Origin: Acholoe squamosa
Lineage: Eukaryota; Annelida; Polychaeta; Phyllodocida; Polynoidae
Direction of reading: 5' to 3'
NCBI GenBank assembly: GCA_949317995.1
Contig: OX439045.1
Span: 5,513,674-5,577,673, forward strand
DNA length: 64,000 bases
Below the pieces are notes generated by a model. It worked only from the letters and a program-made list of their open reading frames with translations. It was not told the DNA's origin and did not search any database. Each line of letters begins with the position of its first letter. Positions within the stretch are counted from its first letter, which is position 1. The position numbers and the translations under genes were made by a program. Below are positions 44,066 to 55,420 of this stretch, piece by piece.

Positions 44066-44290
44066 CAGTGGCGGATCCAGGATTGTCTAGAAGGGGGCGC
44101 CCAAGATTTGGTGAAAGCTGATCAGGTACTCATCATGGCCCCGGGCACTGCAAGCCCCCTGTTTGGGGCCCCCTCTACACTTTTCTTTTCCCTCTTTTTT
44201 TCCCCTCTTCTCCTTTTTCCCTCTCCTTTTTTTCTTTTTTTTATATGTGGTGGGAGGGGGGGGTGCATCATGCCCCTGGATCCGCCACTG
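44066..44290. mobile_element. CAGTGGCGGATCCAGG-type miniature element
   Basis: CAGTGGCGGATCCAGGATTG ... CCTGGATCCGCCACTG with a pyrimidine-rich interior (CTTTTCTTTTCCCTC). Ends of this kind are common in hAT-type elements of many animals. A longer ATG-led frame across it is accidental. Confidence 0.75.
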
Positions 44291-44513
44291 GGGCATCATA
44301 CAACCCATAGAGAGTTGATGATGTACCAGACAGGCCTGCAGGGTGCTGTATAATATTTATTTCAGGTGTCTCATGTTGCCAACTATGATGAAGACAGTCT
44401 ATGACTGCAAGTGTGTTTGTCTGACTCAAGGACCTTATGTTTTATCACTTTGTGATACGTTATCCTTGAAGGGCCGGCAATGTATTGGTGCACATTGCCT
44501 CTTGGAGTGTATA

Positions 44514-44777
44514 CAGGGTGTAAAATCTCAGCCTAAAGGCGGATTTCAGCCTTTTTTCTTGCTCACCAGAAAAAAAAAAAAAAAACATTATCCCAAATTA
44601 ACAAATTCTAGTGTCCCAAAGGTAATTTTTGGCCTTCCTATAGATCAGAAAGTGTTATACTGATACTATTTGACCATTTGAATAACTTTTATGTAATGTA
44701 AAGATGTTATTTACAAATCTTTACAAGGCTGTTCAGTGCACTTCAGCCTATATGGGTTTTGGTATTTGACACCCCTG
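44514..44777. mobile_element. CAGGG-ended element (TCAGCC word)
   Basis: CAGGGTGTAAAATCTCAGCC, then GGCGGATTTCAGCC, ... TTTGACACCCCTG. The 6-bp duplication TGTATA lies at 44508-44513 and 44778-44783. Confidence 0.82.
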
Positions 44778-44784
44778 TGTATAA

Positions 44785-44892
44785 ACCCCATAAGGTCAGA
44801 ACGATGTATCAGGAATGCAACTGGTGAGTTACTCACCAGAGCTGCACCAGTGCATCATTCTGACCAATGGCCATGATGCATTAAAGCAGTAT
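44785..44892. mobile_element. P element, right half
   Basis: CCCCATAAGGTCAGAACGAT + GTATC, GCAACTGGTGAGTTACTCAC + CAGAGCTGC, cut by the CAGGG-type element at 44893. Confidence 0.58.
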
Positions 44893-45189
44893 CAGGGTTC
44901 CCACTGGTCAGTTAAAGTCAGTTAAACCCATTTTTCTTTAAAGGTCAGTTAAAAGGCAGTTAAGAAGATATTTTGAGGAGAAGTCAGTTAAAAATGGTAT
45001 TGTGGCTATTTCAAGGGGGTGATTGTCAATATTTCACACAAATTTTGCAAAATTTCTTTTAACATCCTCACTTCAGGGCTGATACATTTTTTCGTAAACC
45101 CCGTGAATTATCCAATATTTGGTCAGGTCAAAGCCGAGAAATGTCAGGTAAAAGTCAGTTAAAACTATGACCTGTAAATGGGAACCCTG
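44893..45189. mobile_element. CAGGG-ended element (GTCAGTTAAA word)
   Basis: CAGGGTTCCCACTGGTCAGT ... ACCTGTAAATGGGAACCCTG. The word GTCAGTTAAA occurs many times in both halves. Such multiple subterminal motifs are typical transposase-binding sites in hAT elements. Target duplication not clear. Confidence 0.72.
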
Positions 45190-45825
45190 ATTATGTGAAC
45201 CTAAATTGGTAAATAGAGTAGGTGTCTGGTACTTCATAGAAGAATATGTGTGTCTGGGTTGTAACAAATTATATGTTATGGACTTTGTCTGTAGGCCCAG
45301 TTCTAGACAGTCCCGGACTGTCATGGAATTCAAAGAATCTTCATCATATGCGAGGGGAATTCAATTACATGGAAAATGAATATTTTCTAACGAATGTCTT
45401 TGATAAATTTACCCTTCTGTCCCCCCTCAATTGGATAACTTTTCTAGCTATCCAAATGTCCAAAGTTAATACAATATCAGGGTAAATTTTGATATTCTTC
45501 TATGGAAATATCATGGGATTTCGGTCTGAGATTATGGTCGGAACCCTGATACATGTATACTGGTAGTAAGGGTCTCCTGATATGGGTTATAGTTTTTCTT
45601 TTTCACCTGAATCATTCACACCCTGTATATTCTCTAGGTACAACAAATGGTGGATTCATAACTTTGTACAACCTATATGTAATCTTACCACATACCCCGT
45701 ATGTAAACATATACCACCACACATAACATAACAAAACCACCTTGTTTTGTACAAGGAGATGTGGGCTGTGAGGGGCCTGTCTATATGTTCCCACCTCTTC
45801 CTCCTCATAACCCTTCAAGGGCTGT

Positions 45826-46080
45826 TAAGTGGTTAAGCCTTTAGGGGTCGCTTATGCATTAATGCATCATGCCCATTGATCGAAATGATGCATGAATGCA
45901 GCCCTGGCAAGTAACATCCAAGCATCATGCAGACCCTATAGGCTTGATATACACTCCCGGAGGGTCGGCATGATGCACCAATGAAGTGCTGGTGAGCAGA
46001 CTTGTCAGCGCTTCATTGGTGCATCATGCCGACCATTGGGCATGATGCACTCCTGCATCAGTAGCCCATGAAGGGTCAAT
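45826..46080. mobile_element. P element
   Basis: TTAAGCCTTTAGGGGTCGCT + TATGCATTAATGC ... the hairpin CCAATGAAGTGCTGGTGAGC + AGACTTGTCAGCGCTTCATTGG ... CATCAGTAGCCCATGAAGGGTCAA. Confidence 0.75.
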
Positions 46081-46122
46081 AAGTGCATCACAACGACTCT
46101 AAGGGGATCGAGTGCTTCAACT

Positions 46123-46276
46123 CATGGGCGTGGAAAGCAGGGGGGACATGTCCCCCCCCCCCCACTTTGGCCAACTCCTCAAAAGGTCAAAACTAAAAGG
46201 TCAAGCAAAGGGAGGTCAAAAATTGCAGAAAACCCTCCTGGTCCCACCCACTCTGAAACTGCTTCCCACGCCCCTG
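46123..46276. mobile_element. GGGCGTGG-ended miniature element within P sequence
   Basis: TCATGGGCGTGGAAAGCAGG ... CTGCTTCCCACGCCCCTGG, with P-element sequence around it (GGATCGAGTGCTTCAAC / TTTCAACCACATAGGGTCGG). The flanks CTTCAAC and TTTCAAC hint at a short target duplication. Confidence 0.65.
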
Positions 46277-46415
46277 GTTTCAACCACATAGGGTCGGCAT
46301 GATGCATGAATGCAGCCCTGGTGCGTTACGTGCCAAGGTTACATCTACATGCAAATATCATCAGCATAATGCTATCGACTTTTATGCATCAAAGCATTCA
46401 GCCACCTTTAAAGAG
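46277..46415. mobile_element. P element, right part
   Basis: TTCAACCACATAGGGTCGGC + ATGATGCATGAATGCAGCCC, then decayed (GCATTCAGCCACCTTTAAAG). Confidence 0.55.
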
Positions 46416-46507
46416 ATAAAGAGATCTTACCCTGCTAGTCAGTGATAAAGTTGTAGGACCGGTTATAGGTGTCCTCTTCACACCAAACCCACCCAGACAG
46501 ACACATT

Positions 46508-46860
46508 AACCCTTTAAGGGCCGCTAGCTCAGGAGTGCATCATGCCCATTGGTCGACATGATGCACCAATGAAGTGCTGGCGAGACTGCTCGCCAGCACT
46601 TCATTGGTGCATCATACCGACCCTCCGGGACTGTATCAATTCCTGCAGGGTGGGCTTGATGAATGAATGGCAATTCTCCTCACCCGGCCTGCATTCATGC
46701 ATCATGATAACGACCAATGGGCATAAGGCACTAATGCATTAGCGGCCAACCCTCTGAAACAATATCAGTCCCCATGGGGTCGGTATGATGCATTCATGCA
46801 TCATACCGACCAATGGGCGTGATGCATAAAACAATTAGCGGCCCTCAAAGGGTATAATAA
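46508..46860. mobile_element. P element, nearly complete first hairpin
   Basis: TTAACCCTTTAAGGGCCGCT + AGC. The hairpin CCAATGAAGTGCTGGCGAGA + CTGCTCGCCAGCACTTCATTGG is perfect. A second end ATTAGCGGCCAACCC and a third ATTAGCGGCCCTCAAAGGGT show an overlapping copy. Confidence 0.75.
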
Positions 46861-47060
46861 GACTCCTTTTGTTTCATCACAAGAAGGTAAAAACTCACAG
46901 GGTGGTCTTGAGGAGCCTTCACAAATATAACTAAATGGGCTACCATAGTGCCCCGTTTAAGCGCCCGGCCGCTCATTAATTCCAATACCCCTGTATCCCC
47001 AGACCTTATTTGAGACTGCTGCTTCTTTTAACATGGTTTGAAACAGGTGGTTAATTGAGC

Positions 47061-47214
47061 CAGTGGCACAGAGCACCGCAAGCCCCCTGTTTGGGCCCCC
47101 CTCTACACTTTTCTTTTCCCTCTGTTTCCCCTCTCTCTGCCTTTTCCCTCTCTTTTTTTTTCTTTTTTTGTTTGTGGTTGGGGGCCCAGGCCACCCCCCT
47201 GGATCCGCCACTGG
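47061..47214. mobile_element. CAGTGGC-type miniature element
   Basis: CAGTGGCACAGAGCACCGCA ... CCTGGATCCGCCACTG, with the same CCCCTCTACACTTTTCTTTT interior as 44066-44290. Confidence 0.7.
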
Positions 47215-47486
47215 AAACAAAGCTAAAACGAAATAGTAGTCTTTCCGAAATAAAACCTTTAAAGATGTATATGAATAAGTAAAATGAAGAGTCCTTCGTC
47301 TAATTCCTAGGAATTTTCATTGGTGGTTGCCGCAGTGAATACTTATGTTATCAGCCAGTCTTGAGAAAAAGTCAATCCGTATAAAAGGAAGGATGTATGA
47401 AAGGGGATATATGGAGTGAAAGGGAGTCAGAAAATAGTGTCATTTAAAAAGATTCCAGACACATGGCGGTCTGTGGGAGCTATCCT

Positions 47487-47715
47487 TAGCGCTTCAATGG
47501 CTGCTGATTCATTAATGCATCATGCCCATAGGTCGTCATGATGCACCAATGAAGTGCTGGCAAGTCTGCTCGCCAGCACTTCATTGGAGCATCATGACGA
47601 CCCTGTAGGCACAGAGCATGACGCATGAAAGTAGCTGTGCATCATGGGTAGTCATGACAACCACTGGGCATGATGCATAAGCATTAAAGCATTCACAGTC
47701 CTTTATGGATTAATA
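47487..47715. mobile_element. P element
   Basis: CTTCAATGGCTGCTGATTCA ... CCAATGAAGTGCTGGCAAGT + CTGCTCGCCAGCACTTCATTGG ... CATTCACAGTCCTTTATGGATTAA. Confidence 0.7.
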
Positions 47716-47719
47716 CTTT

Positions 47720-48296
47720 TATGTTTTGCCCTTCCCAGGGATGCATGTACGTGCCAGAAGTAAACACAGTGCTAGGGTGTTAAACTGGCCGCGTGAATCC
47801 GTGTCTACAGGGCAGCTCTGCTTAGATTCCTGACATAGTCTCACTCATTTACTCCTCAAAACTTTACTATACATACATCAGTAATGACAAAGGTATGGAT
47901 TTGAAGCTATAGATCATGCGCATGTGATGAGCTTATCATTTCTTCATTTATTATTATCTTTCTGGGTCTTATGGCTGTGGAAATGCTCAGGGAACTGTCA
48001 CTTTTGGCATAGTGTGAGTAGATAGCATATGGCACCTATATTTGCAGTACGGGAAAAATATGTGTCCTCAAATAATGCCTTGTATGGGGGAAGCTATTGG
48101 AAACATAGTGAAATGAGTGATGCAGGATTATTCTACACAGATTTTCGCATCTTGCCTTAGTGAACAGTTTTTTTATGACCAATAGTCAAAATTCTGCATA
48201 ATTTTTTAGGTCAGAAATCAACAAAAAGACCAATAAGAAATAATAATTCAGAAAGTGTTCACTTTTTCCCTTGAACTACACATAAGTACCGTAAAA
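47720..48296. other. No gene recognised within the large intron
   Basis: Unique-looking AT-rich sequence between a P element and a family B element. Confidence 0.45.
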
Positions 48297-48461
48297 CCCC
48301 AGTCATAAACCAGATTTTTTACTAAAATCGGCTTCTAAATTCCCCCCCCCCCCCAACTTTTAATACAATAGAATTTGGCCCTAAAATCGGCTTATAGGAT
48401 TTCCCTGATCTCACCTCCCTGCTTATGACCGGGGCTGGCTTATAACCGGGGTTTTACGGTA
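48297..48461 (-). mobile_element. Family B element, shortened
   Basis: TACCGTAAAACCCCAGTCAT ... TAACCGGGGTTTTACGGTA. The AAAACC(C) variant of the ends, as in 24859-25085. Confidence 0.78.
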
Positions 48462-49069
48462 GTAGAAGAATGCACCTCCATCAATATAACCCTGCACAAC
48501 TCTTGCATACTGGAGGCAGAAATAGGCATATAATAGCCTTTCTTCTCTATACCTTGGCAAACCAGCATTAATAGAAAATACAACCTAGCAGAAACATAAG
48601 GTAAATGATGCCAACAGAAGTACTATTTATCATAGTATTTACACAAACACTTTTCTGACATTCAATAATCCCTACAAGCTATATATGAAGAGGTTTCTTT
48701 TATCTTGCCCTGTGGCTACAGGAAGTCTGATCACCCTGTGCTGCATGGTCTACTCGGCCCACCGTGTACCCAGACAGGTGCCACTCTCCACATAGTCTAT
48801 ATATAGAGAAGTGGGGACAAAATATCAGTCACTTTTTCATCTGTGAACAACTCTCCAGCATTCCCTATTGAAGATATCATCATTCTATTTTTTTACAGTG
48901 CATTTGTACATGTCTTTTCTATCAGATCAACTAATTGGATATTATGTGAAACTATTGGTTATTTTCGATGTAACACCCTACTGAAAGTGCAGCGCAGGGT
49001 GGTTACAGCATGCTCCACTTATTTCCATGTATTTTCTAAAGCCGCTGTTTTAGTCTATATAACAACTGC

Positions 49070-49155
49070 AGGAGTACATGGTCATCATGATGCACCAATA
49101 AAGTGCTGGCGAGACTGCTCGCCAGCACTTCATTGGTGCATCATGCCGACCCTTC
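49070..49155. mobile_element. P element, first hairpin only
   Basis: GCAGGAGTACATGGTCATCA + TGATGCACCAATAAAGTGCTG ... CGCCAGCACTTCATTGGTGC + ATCATGCCGACCC. The rest is absent. Confidence 0.62.
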
Positions 49156-49214
49156 AGTATTTTTATCTGCCCTGTAATGTGGTTAAAGCGTGCTCCACTT
49201 GCTGCATATATCTG

Positions 49215-49290
49215 TACCTTAAAACCCCAGTCTTAAGCCGGATTTTTTTTTCTATTTTTGACTAAAATTGGCTTCTAAATTACCCCCAAA
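49215..49290 (-). mobile_element. Family B element fragment
   Basis: TACCTTAAAACCCCAGTCTT + AAGCCGG, then CTAAAATTGGCTTCTAAATT, then lost. Confidence 0.6.
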
Positions 49291-49446
49291 CATAGGATAT
49301 CACGGGATATAGGTGCAGGAAGAACCGATATTTTGATAACAAACTGATGCCAACAGTGGATAAAGAATTAAGAAATGCCCCCACCCCAACTGCTCTCATC
49401 CAGATCCTCACAGAGACACACTGTAAAAAATAACTTTTGAATCTAA

Positions 49447-49629
49447 GTGAGAGAGTGAGTAATAGATGTTTAACGCCATTTCGACAGCTAAGGTCATATT
49501 CATGGCGAGAACTACATTACACAATTTCACAGGGGAATGTGTCAGTGCCCATGCATATGTGCACCACACACATCCCGAGGGGATAGGAAAGAGGAGAAAT
49601 AGACCCTTTTAAGTGGGCTAGGGAAGCCC
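49447..49629 (+). mobile_element. SINE-like element, head 1 (GAGT type)
   Basis: GAGAGTGAGTAATAGATGTT head, tail to GGGAAGCCC. The 15-bp target duplication AACTTTTGAATCTAA lies at 49432-49446 and 49630-49644. Confidence 0.84.
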
Positions 49630-49712
49630 AACTTTTGAATCTAAAAGGGATCCTCATAAAACAAAAATGTTAACCAACATAATTATATTGCAGTGAACCA
49701 GTGTAGTACACG

Positions 49713-49960
49713 TACCGTAAACTCCCGCGTATAAGGCGCGTCTTATAGGCCAAACAAAATGCTGCTAGGTCTTATACGTGGGAGGTAAAATGCCTTGAGT
49801 TTAGGGTGCGCCTTATAGGGGGGGTATTTTTACTATATAACAATACTAAACTGACAAAAATTTGCCCTCAAGGGGGCGCCTTCTATGCAAAACAGCCCCC
49901 TTGTGAGTTGGGGGTGCGCCTTATACGTGAGCTTCGCCTTATACGCGGGAGATTACGGTA
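49713..49960 (-). mobile_element. TA-flanked element, family A, short form
   Basis: TACCGTAAACTCCCGCGTAT ... ATACGCGGGAGATTACGGTA. Words read AAGGCGC instead of AAGACGC. Confidence 0.8.
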
Positions 49961-50278
49961 TTAACAAGAATCCCCAGGTGGCAGTACGGTGGTACAAGGA
50001 ATCTAAGATCCCTGGCAACTTTGGGACAAGGGTTCCATCATTATTTCGACTTATTTTCTGTGGTTTTTTTTTTCTGTTTTTTTTTTATTTACAGTGAGGA
50101 TTCCCATGTTAGTGTGACAGAGTGAGTAAATTCCCCAAACCACACAATGTTGTACCACAAACTAAACACTAACACTAAAAGTGACTCACTCACTACATCC
50201 ATACTGGGTTCAGTTTGTTCAAACAGATCCTTGCAACAAATGAGGTCCAACCATTCAACTAGGGTACTTGAAGAGGCA

Positions 50279-50450
50279 GGGCTTCCTTTGCCCACTTAAA
50301 AGGGTCTTTTTCTCCTCTTTCCTATCCCCTCAGATGTGTATGGTGCACATATGCACAGGCACCGACATATTCCTCTGTTAAATTGTGTAATGTAGATCTC
50401 GCCATGAATATGACCTTAGCTGTCGAAATGGCGTTAAACATCTATAACTC
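50279..50450 (-). mobile_element. SINE-like element, head 1, minus strand
   Basis: Starts GGGCTTCCTTTGCCCACTTA and ends GGCGTTAAACATCTATAACTC. The 13-bp duplication ACTTGAAGAGGCA lies at 50266-50278 and 50451-50463. Confidence 0.82.
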
Positions 50451-50875
50451 ACTTGAAGAGGCAAGGGTCTAGCGAAATCTTACTATTAGAAATCATTTGA
50501 GTAATTATATCATTGGAAAACATTCACATATAAATTCTGTTTATAAACATAATTTGGAATGGTTCCAAAACTACTACATAAAATCGATGGGGGGGCGAGG
50601 ACAGGGTCATACCTTAAGATTAAGAGCAGGACATAGATATTTCTTACATTTGATAGGGTGATGTACATTTTCTTGAAATCGTTTGGGGAAATAAACATTT
50701 ATCTAAATTGACAGGGAAAGATAGGGGACCTCCCACCCATCAAGGGCCCCTGTGAAAGTTGCCATTGCATGATGGCTGGATCAGTAGCTGGTATCGGCAT
50801 CTGTATAGCTCTAGTAACACGTGCTGTTTGACCTATGACCTCTAACCCCTTTCAGGGTCAAATTTTGTCCTGTTT

Positions 50876-51112
50876 AACCCTTTGAGTGCCGCTTATGCAA
50901 GAGTGCATCATGCCCATTGGTCGGCATGATGCTCCAATGAAGTACTAGCAGGCACTTCATTGGAGCATCATGCCGACCCTCCGGGGGTATATCAACTCCG
51001 TATGGTCCGTATGATGCTTGAATGCAGGCCTGGTGAGTTACTCGCCAGGGCTGCATCATGACGTCCAATTGGCACGATGCATTAATGCATCAGTGGCCCT
51101 TAAAGGGTTAAG
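50876..51112. mobile_element. P element, both ends present
   Basis: TTTAACCCTTTGAGTGCCGC + TTATGCAAGAGTGC ... CATCAGTGGCCCTTAAAGGG + TTAA. The first hairpin is shortened (GAAGTACTAGCAGGCACTTC), the second intact. Confidence 0.78.
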
Positions 51113-51119
51113 AACAGCA

Positions 51120-51305
51120 GGGCTTTGGTTTTGTCATCATGATGCATGAATGCAGCCATGGTGAGTAACTCACCAGGGCTGCATTTGGGTATCATGCTGA
51201 CTCTTTGGTCTTGATGCATCTTTTTTGATTCTTTGGTTGGCATGATGTATCACCCATCATGCCAACACAGGACCTGAGGGCATCGTGTTGCCCTTAAAGA
51301 GTCCA
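51120..51305. mobile_element. P element, right part of another copy
   Basis: TGTCATCATGATGCATGAAT + GCAGCCATGGTGAGTAACTC + ACCAGGGCTGCATT, then decayed sequence to TTGCCCTTAAAGAG. Confidence 0.58.
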
Positions 51306-51537
51306 TGGTCCCTGCTATATCCTAAGTCACCTGACGTCCAAATAGCCTAAGGGACATGTTGGCGTAGTGTCTGTATACCCCAGTAGGTGTCACTGGTGTA
51401 CATGACAGAAAAATATAGGTTAGATAGGCCTATTAGATCGAGGGTCTGATACATGTATTGGGTTATGGGTTTTGTTACATGCCTCACTAGGTTAGATGGA
51501 CTATAAGCTACATGAAATGATATTCAAATCAGGCTAA

Positions 51538-51740
51538 TCCATTGGTCGTCATGATGCACCAGTGAAGTGCTGGCGAGACTGCTCCATTGGAGCATCATGC
51601 GAACCCTACAAGGTTGATACATAAACTCCCGGAGGGTCAGCATGATGCTCCAATGAACTGCTGGCGAGTAGTGTTGCCAGCACTTCATTGGTGCATCATG
51701 ATGACTAATGGGCATGATGCATTTATGCATCAGCAGGTGT
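51538..51740. mobile_element. P element, reversed hairpin order
   Basis: CATTGGTCGTCATGATGCAC + CAGTGAAGTGCTGGCGAGAC ... GATGCTCCAATGAACTGCTG + GCGAGTAGTGTTGCCAGCAC ... ATGCATCAGCAGGTG. Confidence 0.66.
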
Positions 51741-51783
51741 GCTCATGTATAAGCCGCTCCTTGTATGTGAGGTACCCAGGCAC

Positions 51784-51991
51784 TACCGTAATCTCCCGCA
51801 TATAAGGCGCGTCTTATACTGGGGGTTTAGTTCTCATTGCATCCACAAGGGGGACTCCAAGACCTTTCTTTTGATATGTTGCATGCCCCCTTAGCCATAA
51901 TAGGATATATGGGGGACCAGGGGGGTCCATGGGGCCCAAGTTACACATAGGTCTTTGAATTTCGAAAATTCATTCAGTAGAACCAAAGTTC
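51784..51991 (+). mobile_element. Family A long form, 3' truncated
   Basis: TACCGTAATCTCCCGCATAT start with the long-form interior. It stops at AGTAGAACCAAAGTT, where a GTCAGTTAAA-type fragment begins. Confidence 0.75.
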
Positions 51992-52002
51992 GGTCGAGAG
52001 TG

Positions 52003-52117
52003 GACGGATTCTTTTTGTCAGCCCTGAAAATTATCTAATATTTGGCAAGTTAAAAGCCGATAAATGTCAGGTAAAAGTCAGTTAAACCATGACCCATAAA
52101 TAGTGGGAACCTTGAAT
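52003..52117. mobile_element. Fragment of a GTCAGTTAAA-type element
   Basis: GTCAGGTAAAAGTCAGTTAA then ATAGTGGGAACCTT. Only the right end remains, joined to the truncated family A copy. Confidence 0.6.
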
Positions 52118-52174
52118 CTGTATCTGTAGATGATAAGACATGATGCCTTACATATTATGTGTTGGTATGTATAG

Positions 52175-52411
52175 TACCATAAACTCCCGCGTATAAGACG
52201 CATCCTCTACGCCAAACAAATGCCTTGTGCGTCTTATAGGATGTACTGAAATTGGGGGTGCGTCTTATACGAGGGGTAATTTTACTATAGAAATGTACTG
52301 AATTTACAAATTCCATCCTTAAAATGTGCGTCTTATACGCAAAAATGCTTCTGCTGAGTTTGGGGTGCGTCCTATACGTGCAACGCGTCTTCTACGCGGG
52401 AGATTACGGTA
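52175..52411 (-). mobile_element. TA-flanked element, family A, short form
   Basis: TACCATAAACTCCCGCGTAT ... TACGCGGGAGATTACGGTA, flanked by 5' ATAG. Confidence 0.78.
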
Positions 52412-53547
52412 GGTCTGGCCGGTCTGGCAGGTAGAGGAGGAGATGTTAACAGCTGGTCTGAACCACTGACTGACTACTCCTGACATACTCTGTACTCTGG
52501 GGGCTTCCACAAAGTATGTACGCAATTTAAACTGGCAGACCCCCCACCCCTTAAGTACATATTCAATCGCCAAGCTGACCCCCCCCCCTTCCTCACTTTA
52601 GATGCACATACCCTTGTCATCCAAAATAGCAGTATAACTACTACAACTCTAAATGAGCATTCATTATTCTGAAACAAGTAAACTGAATAGGGGGCTTAAA
52701 ATTTGCTATGGTTTAACCAATGGCCTAAAGTCAGAAGCCTAGGAAGCAAATTTGTATGGGGGGAAGGGGCTCACGAGTCTTGGTTTGGGGCTATATGTAT
52801 ATAAACTTACATAGGGGCCTTCCCATGATCAGGGGCCCCTGCTCCCCTCCCCCTTTTCAACATACTTAATGCACTCCACCTTACATTTGGAAATGACATG
52901 TTGTATTGTCCATCCACAACTGTTGTACACTGACTACAAATATGGAAATTTAGGATGTCATATCACCAATATTCAGCCCTTAACTTGTCTCAAAAATTTA
53001 GGAATGCATACAAAACGAGTATGTCAGAATCCCTGAAGACCCCCCCCCCCCTGGATTTCATCTATGTATTTGGCAAGACCCCACCCCCCCTGGATGTGTA
53101 CATACTTTATGGAAGACCCAAGGGCCAGAACTGAATCTAGAACTCGGGTAGGAGAGTGAAGCTATATATAGTAATAGGGTCAGGGCCGTCAGGCACTCTG
53201 AAGGGCTACCATATTGCTACCCATTGCTTGACCAAAGATGACAGAGTTTCAGATTTTCTCTGATTTCAGAGGTTCAAAGGTGATATTTTACTATGGAAAT
53301 AATAAGAAAAAGATTTAAAAATGAATATTTTATAATTCTGATATTTCTTGAAGATACACCCAGCCCCAAGCGATTAATAGAATGTATTTATCACTCTGAT
53401 TAGGGTAAAAAAAAACCTTTTGAAGTCCCCCAAAATAATTTTCAGAATTTCACCAAATAACGAACTGACATTTCTGCTTGACAGTACCGGTAGGCTCAAA
53501 GCAGACATTGAACATTGCAGTCACAGTGCAAACCCTATGGACTCAAA
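52412..53547. other. No gene recognised within the large intron
   Basis: Contains poly-C tracts (52576, 53041) and two similar segments ending in CATACTTTATGGAAG/CACAAAGTATGTACG in opposite orientation (52507 and 53099), perhaps the ends of an unrecognised element. Confidence 0.4.
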
Positions 53548-54326
53548 CAGGGATGAAAGAGTTCAAGGTTTTCCTTGATTTCAAGGTTTTTTCACTCACT
53601 TAAGAAAAATAAGTTTTCTTGAAAATCCTCTGGAAACAGGATAAAGGAGTCACAATTTACCTCCAGAGGTTGCATACATGCACACAGTCAGGTCCCACAA
53701 CACTGCATACAGTGGCAGCATGCCAGTTTTTAGTTCAAGGTTTTCAAGGATTCTCAAGTTTTTCCTTGAAAACTTTCCCCTCTTTATTGGTGTTTGTTCC
53801 ACTCTTCAGTGTAGTCTTAGCAGCAAGCTATAGTTCCTATGCTAGAAGAGTGTCGGATAGTATACCCCTTTTCTGCGCGTTATGATTTCATCATGTAACT
53901 ATATTGGTCATTTATTCCCTGCACCCTTTGACCTATCTCTATACATAATATTGTAATTGGTCCCTATGTCGTGTTGCGCAAAAGCACCACTACCAGTATA
54001 TCAGGTGGTGCATATTTTGGGTATGCTATCCGAACAAGACCTTGGAAAACAGCTATACAGTAGCATTCTGAAGGGATCCTAGGACATACTCTGCAAAAGG
54101 GCCATAATGTGCACATTTTGGGTATAGTATCCGAACAACATCTTGAAAAACAGCTTTTCCTGTTATTTGAGGACAAACTACACCCTTATACAACACCTAT
54201 TCCCTCCTCCCTCCCAACCACACAAACCCTGTAACACACTTATGGATGGGACTGGAGGGCATATACAGTGCATTTAAAGTTGTTTCCTTTTTCAAGGTTT
54301 TTTGTCATCGTCGACTTTCATCCCTG
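53548..54326. mobile_element. CAGGG-ended element (TTCAAGG word), 0.78 kb
   Basis: CAGGGATGAAAGAGTTCAAG ... GTCGACTTTCATCCCTG, with TTCAAGGTTTT repeated near both ends. The 6-bp duplication CTCAAA lies at 53542-53547 and 54327-54332. The longer interior (ATTTTGGGTATGCTATCCGA repeated as ATTTTGGGTATAGTATCCGA) shows no coding frame. Confidence 0.8.
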
Positions 54327-54455
54327 CTCAAAGCAGACATGGGACTACAGTGACTGACACTTTCATACAACCTCTGCATGGAGACTGACTCAAGTTGGTG
54401 TGCGTGGGAAGACCCCCTGCCCTTACCGCCACCTCCACAGACACACATGCTGTTA

Positions 54456-54690
54456 AACCTTAAAGGGCCGCTGATGCAGGAGTGCATCATGCCCATTGGT
54501 CATCATGATGCCCCAATGAAGACTGCTCGCCAGCACTTCATTGGAGCATAATGCCGACCCCACAGGGTTGGTACATATACTCCTGGAGGGTCGGCATGAT
54601 GCTCAAATGATGTGGTGGTGAGCGGCCGAGCCAGCACGTCATTGGTGCATCATGCCGAATGGGCATGATGCATTAATGCTCTGCCTTCAC
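54456..54690. mobile_element. P element
   Basis: TTAAACCTTAAAGGGCCGCT + GATGCAGG ... CTGCTCGCCAGCACTTCATT + GGAGC, second hairpin GTGGTGAGCGGCCGAGCCAG + CACGTCATTGG. The right end is replaced. Confidence 0.7.
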
Positions 54691-54937
54691 CACTACCTTC
54701 ACAGCCACATGCCGCATTGTCCAAATGTTTAACGTCAAACATACACACAATTATTTCAGGCGTTTTATTATGAGAACTCACGACAGGACATGATTAACAC
54801 ACATTGTAGCTGTAAAACGGCTTATTTAGCTAAGGGTCACTTCCGGTCTATACAGGGTCACAAATCTGGGCAGTTCTAGGACAGCCTCACTCCCCAAGCA
54901 CTTTCTATGTCATAATCATAAAACCGCGGCTAATAGA

Positions 54938-55145
54938 GGGGCCCTTGATGGGGGGTCCCCATGTCCCATGTCGATTTTAAGAAATTGCCATGTCTCCATG
55001 TCGATTTTAAGAAAAGTCCATGTCACCTTGTCGATTTTAAGAAAAGTTCATGTCACCATGCCGATTTTTAAGAAAGGTTCATGTCCCATGTCACTAAGCC
55101 AAAAAAGGCCCATGTCGCCATGTTGATTTTAGGGGTCTAGAGCCA
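54938..55145 (-). mobile_element. K-type element, inverted copy
   Basis: GGCCCTTGATGGGGGGTCCC ... TTTTAGGGGTCTAGAGCC, with four or five units of CATGTCGATTTTAAGAAA. It is the reverse complement of the layout at 41707-41922. No clear target duplication. Confidence 0.7.
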
Positions 55146-55192
55146 TAACAGACTAGGCACTCAGGGTGCGTCTTATATGCAGGGTTTTTACG

Positions 55193-55420
55193 GTGAACCC
55201 CTTTAAGGGCGCTGATGTATTAATGCATCATGCCCATTGGTCGTCATGATGCACCAATGAAGTGCTGGCGAGACTACTCACCAGCACTTCATTGGTGCAT
55301 CATGCCGACCCTACGGGGTTGATACATATACTACCGGGGTGGCAGCATGCTATGATGCTCCAATGAAGTTCTGGCGAGTACTCGCGCACTCCCGCATGAT
55401 AGGGCCTGAGAGGGTTAAGT
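55193..55420. mobile_element. P element
   Basis: GAACCCCTTTAAGGGCGCTG + ATGTATTAATGC, perfect hairpin CACCAATGAAGTGCTGGCGA + GACTACTCACCAGCACTTCATTGGTG, end CCCGCATGATAGGGCCTGAG + AGGGTTAA. Confidence 0.72.

Noticed and set aside
44033..44353. 106-codon frame with a Phe/Ser-rich middle
   Set aside because: It covers the CAGTGGCGGATCC miniature element. The hydrophobic run is the pyrimidine tract, not a membrane segment.
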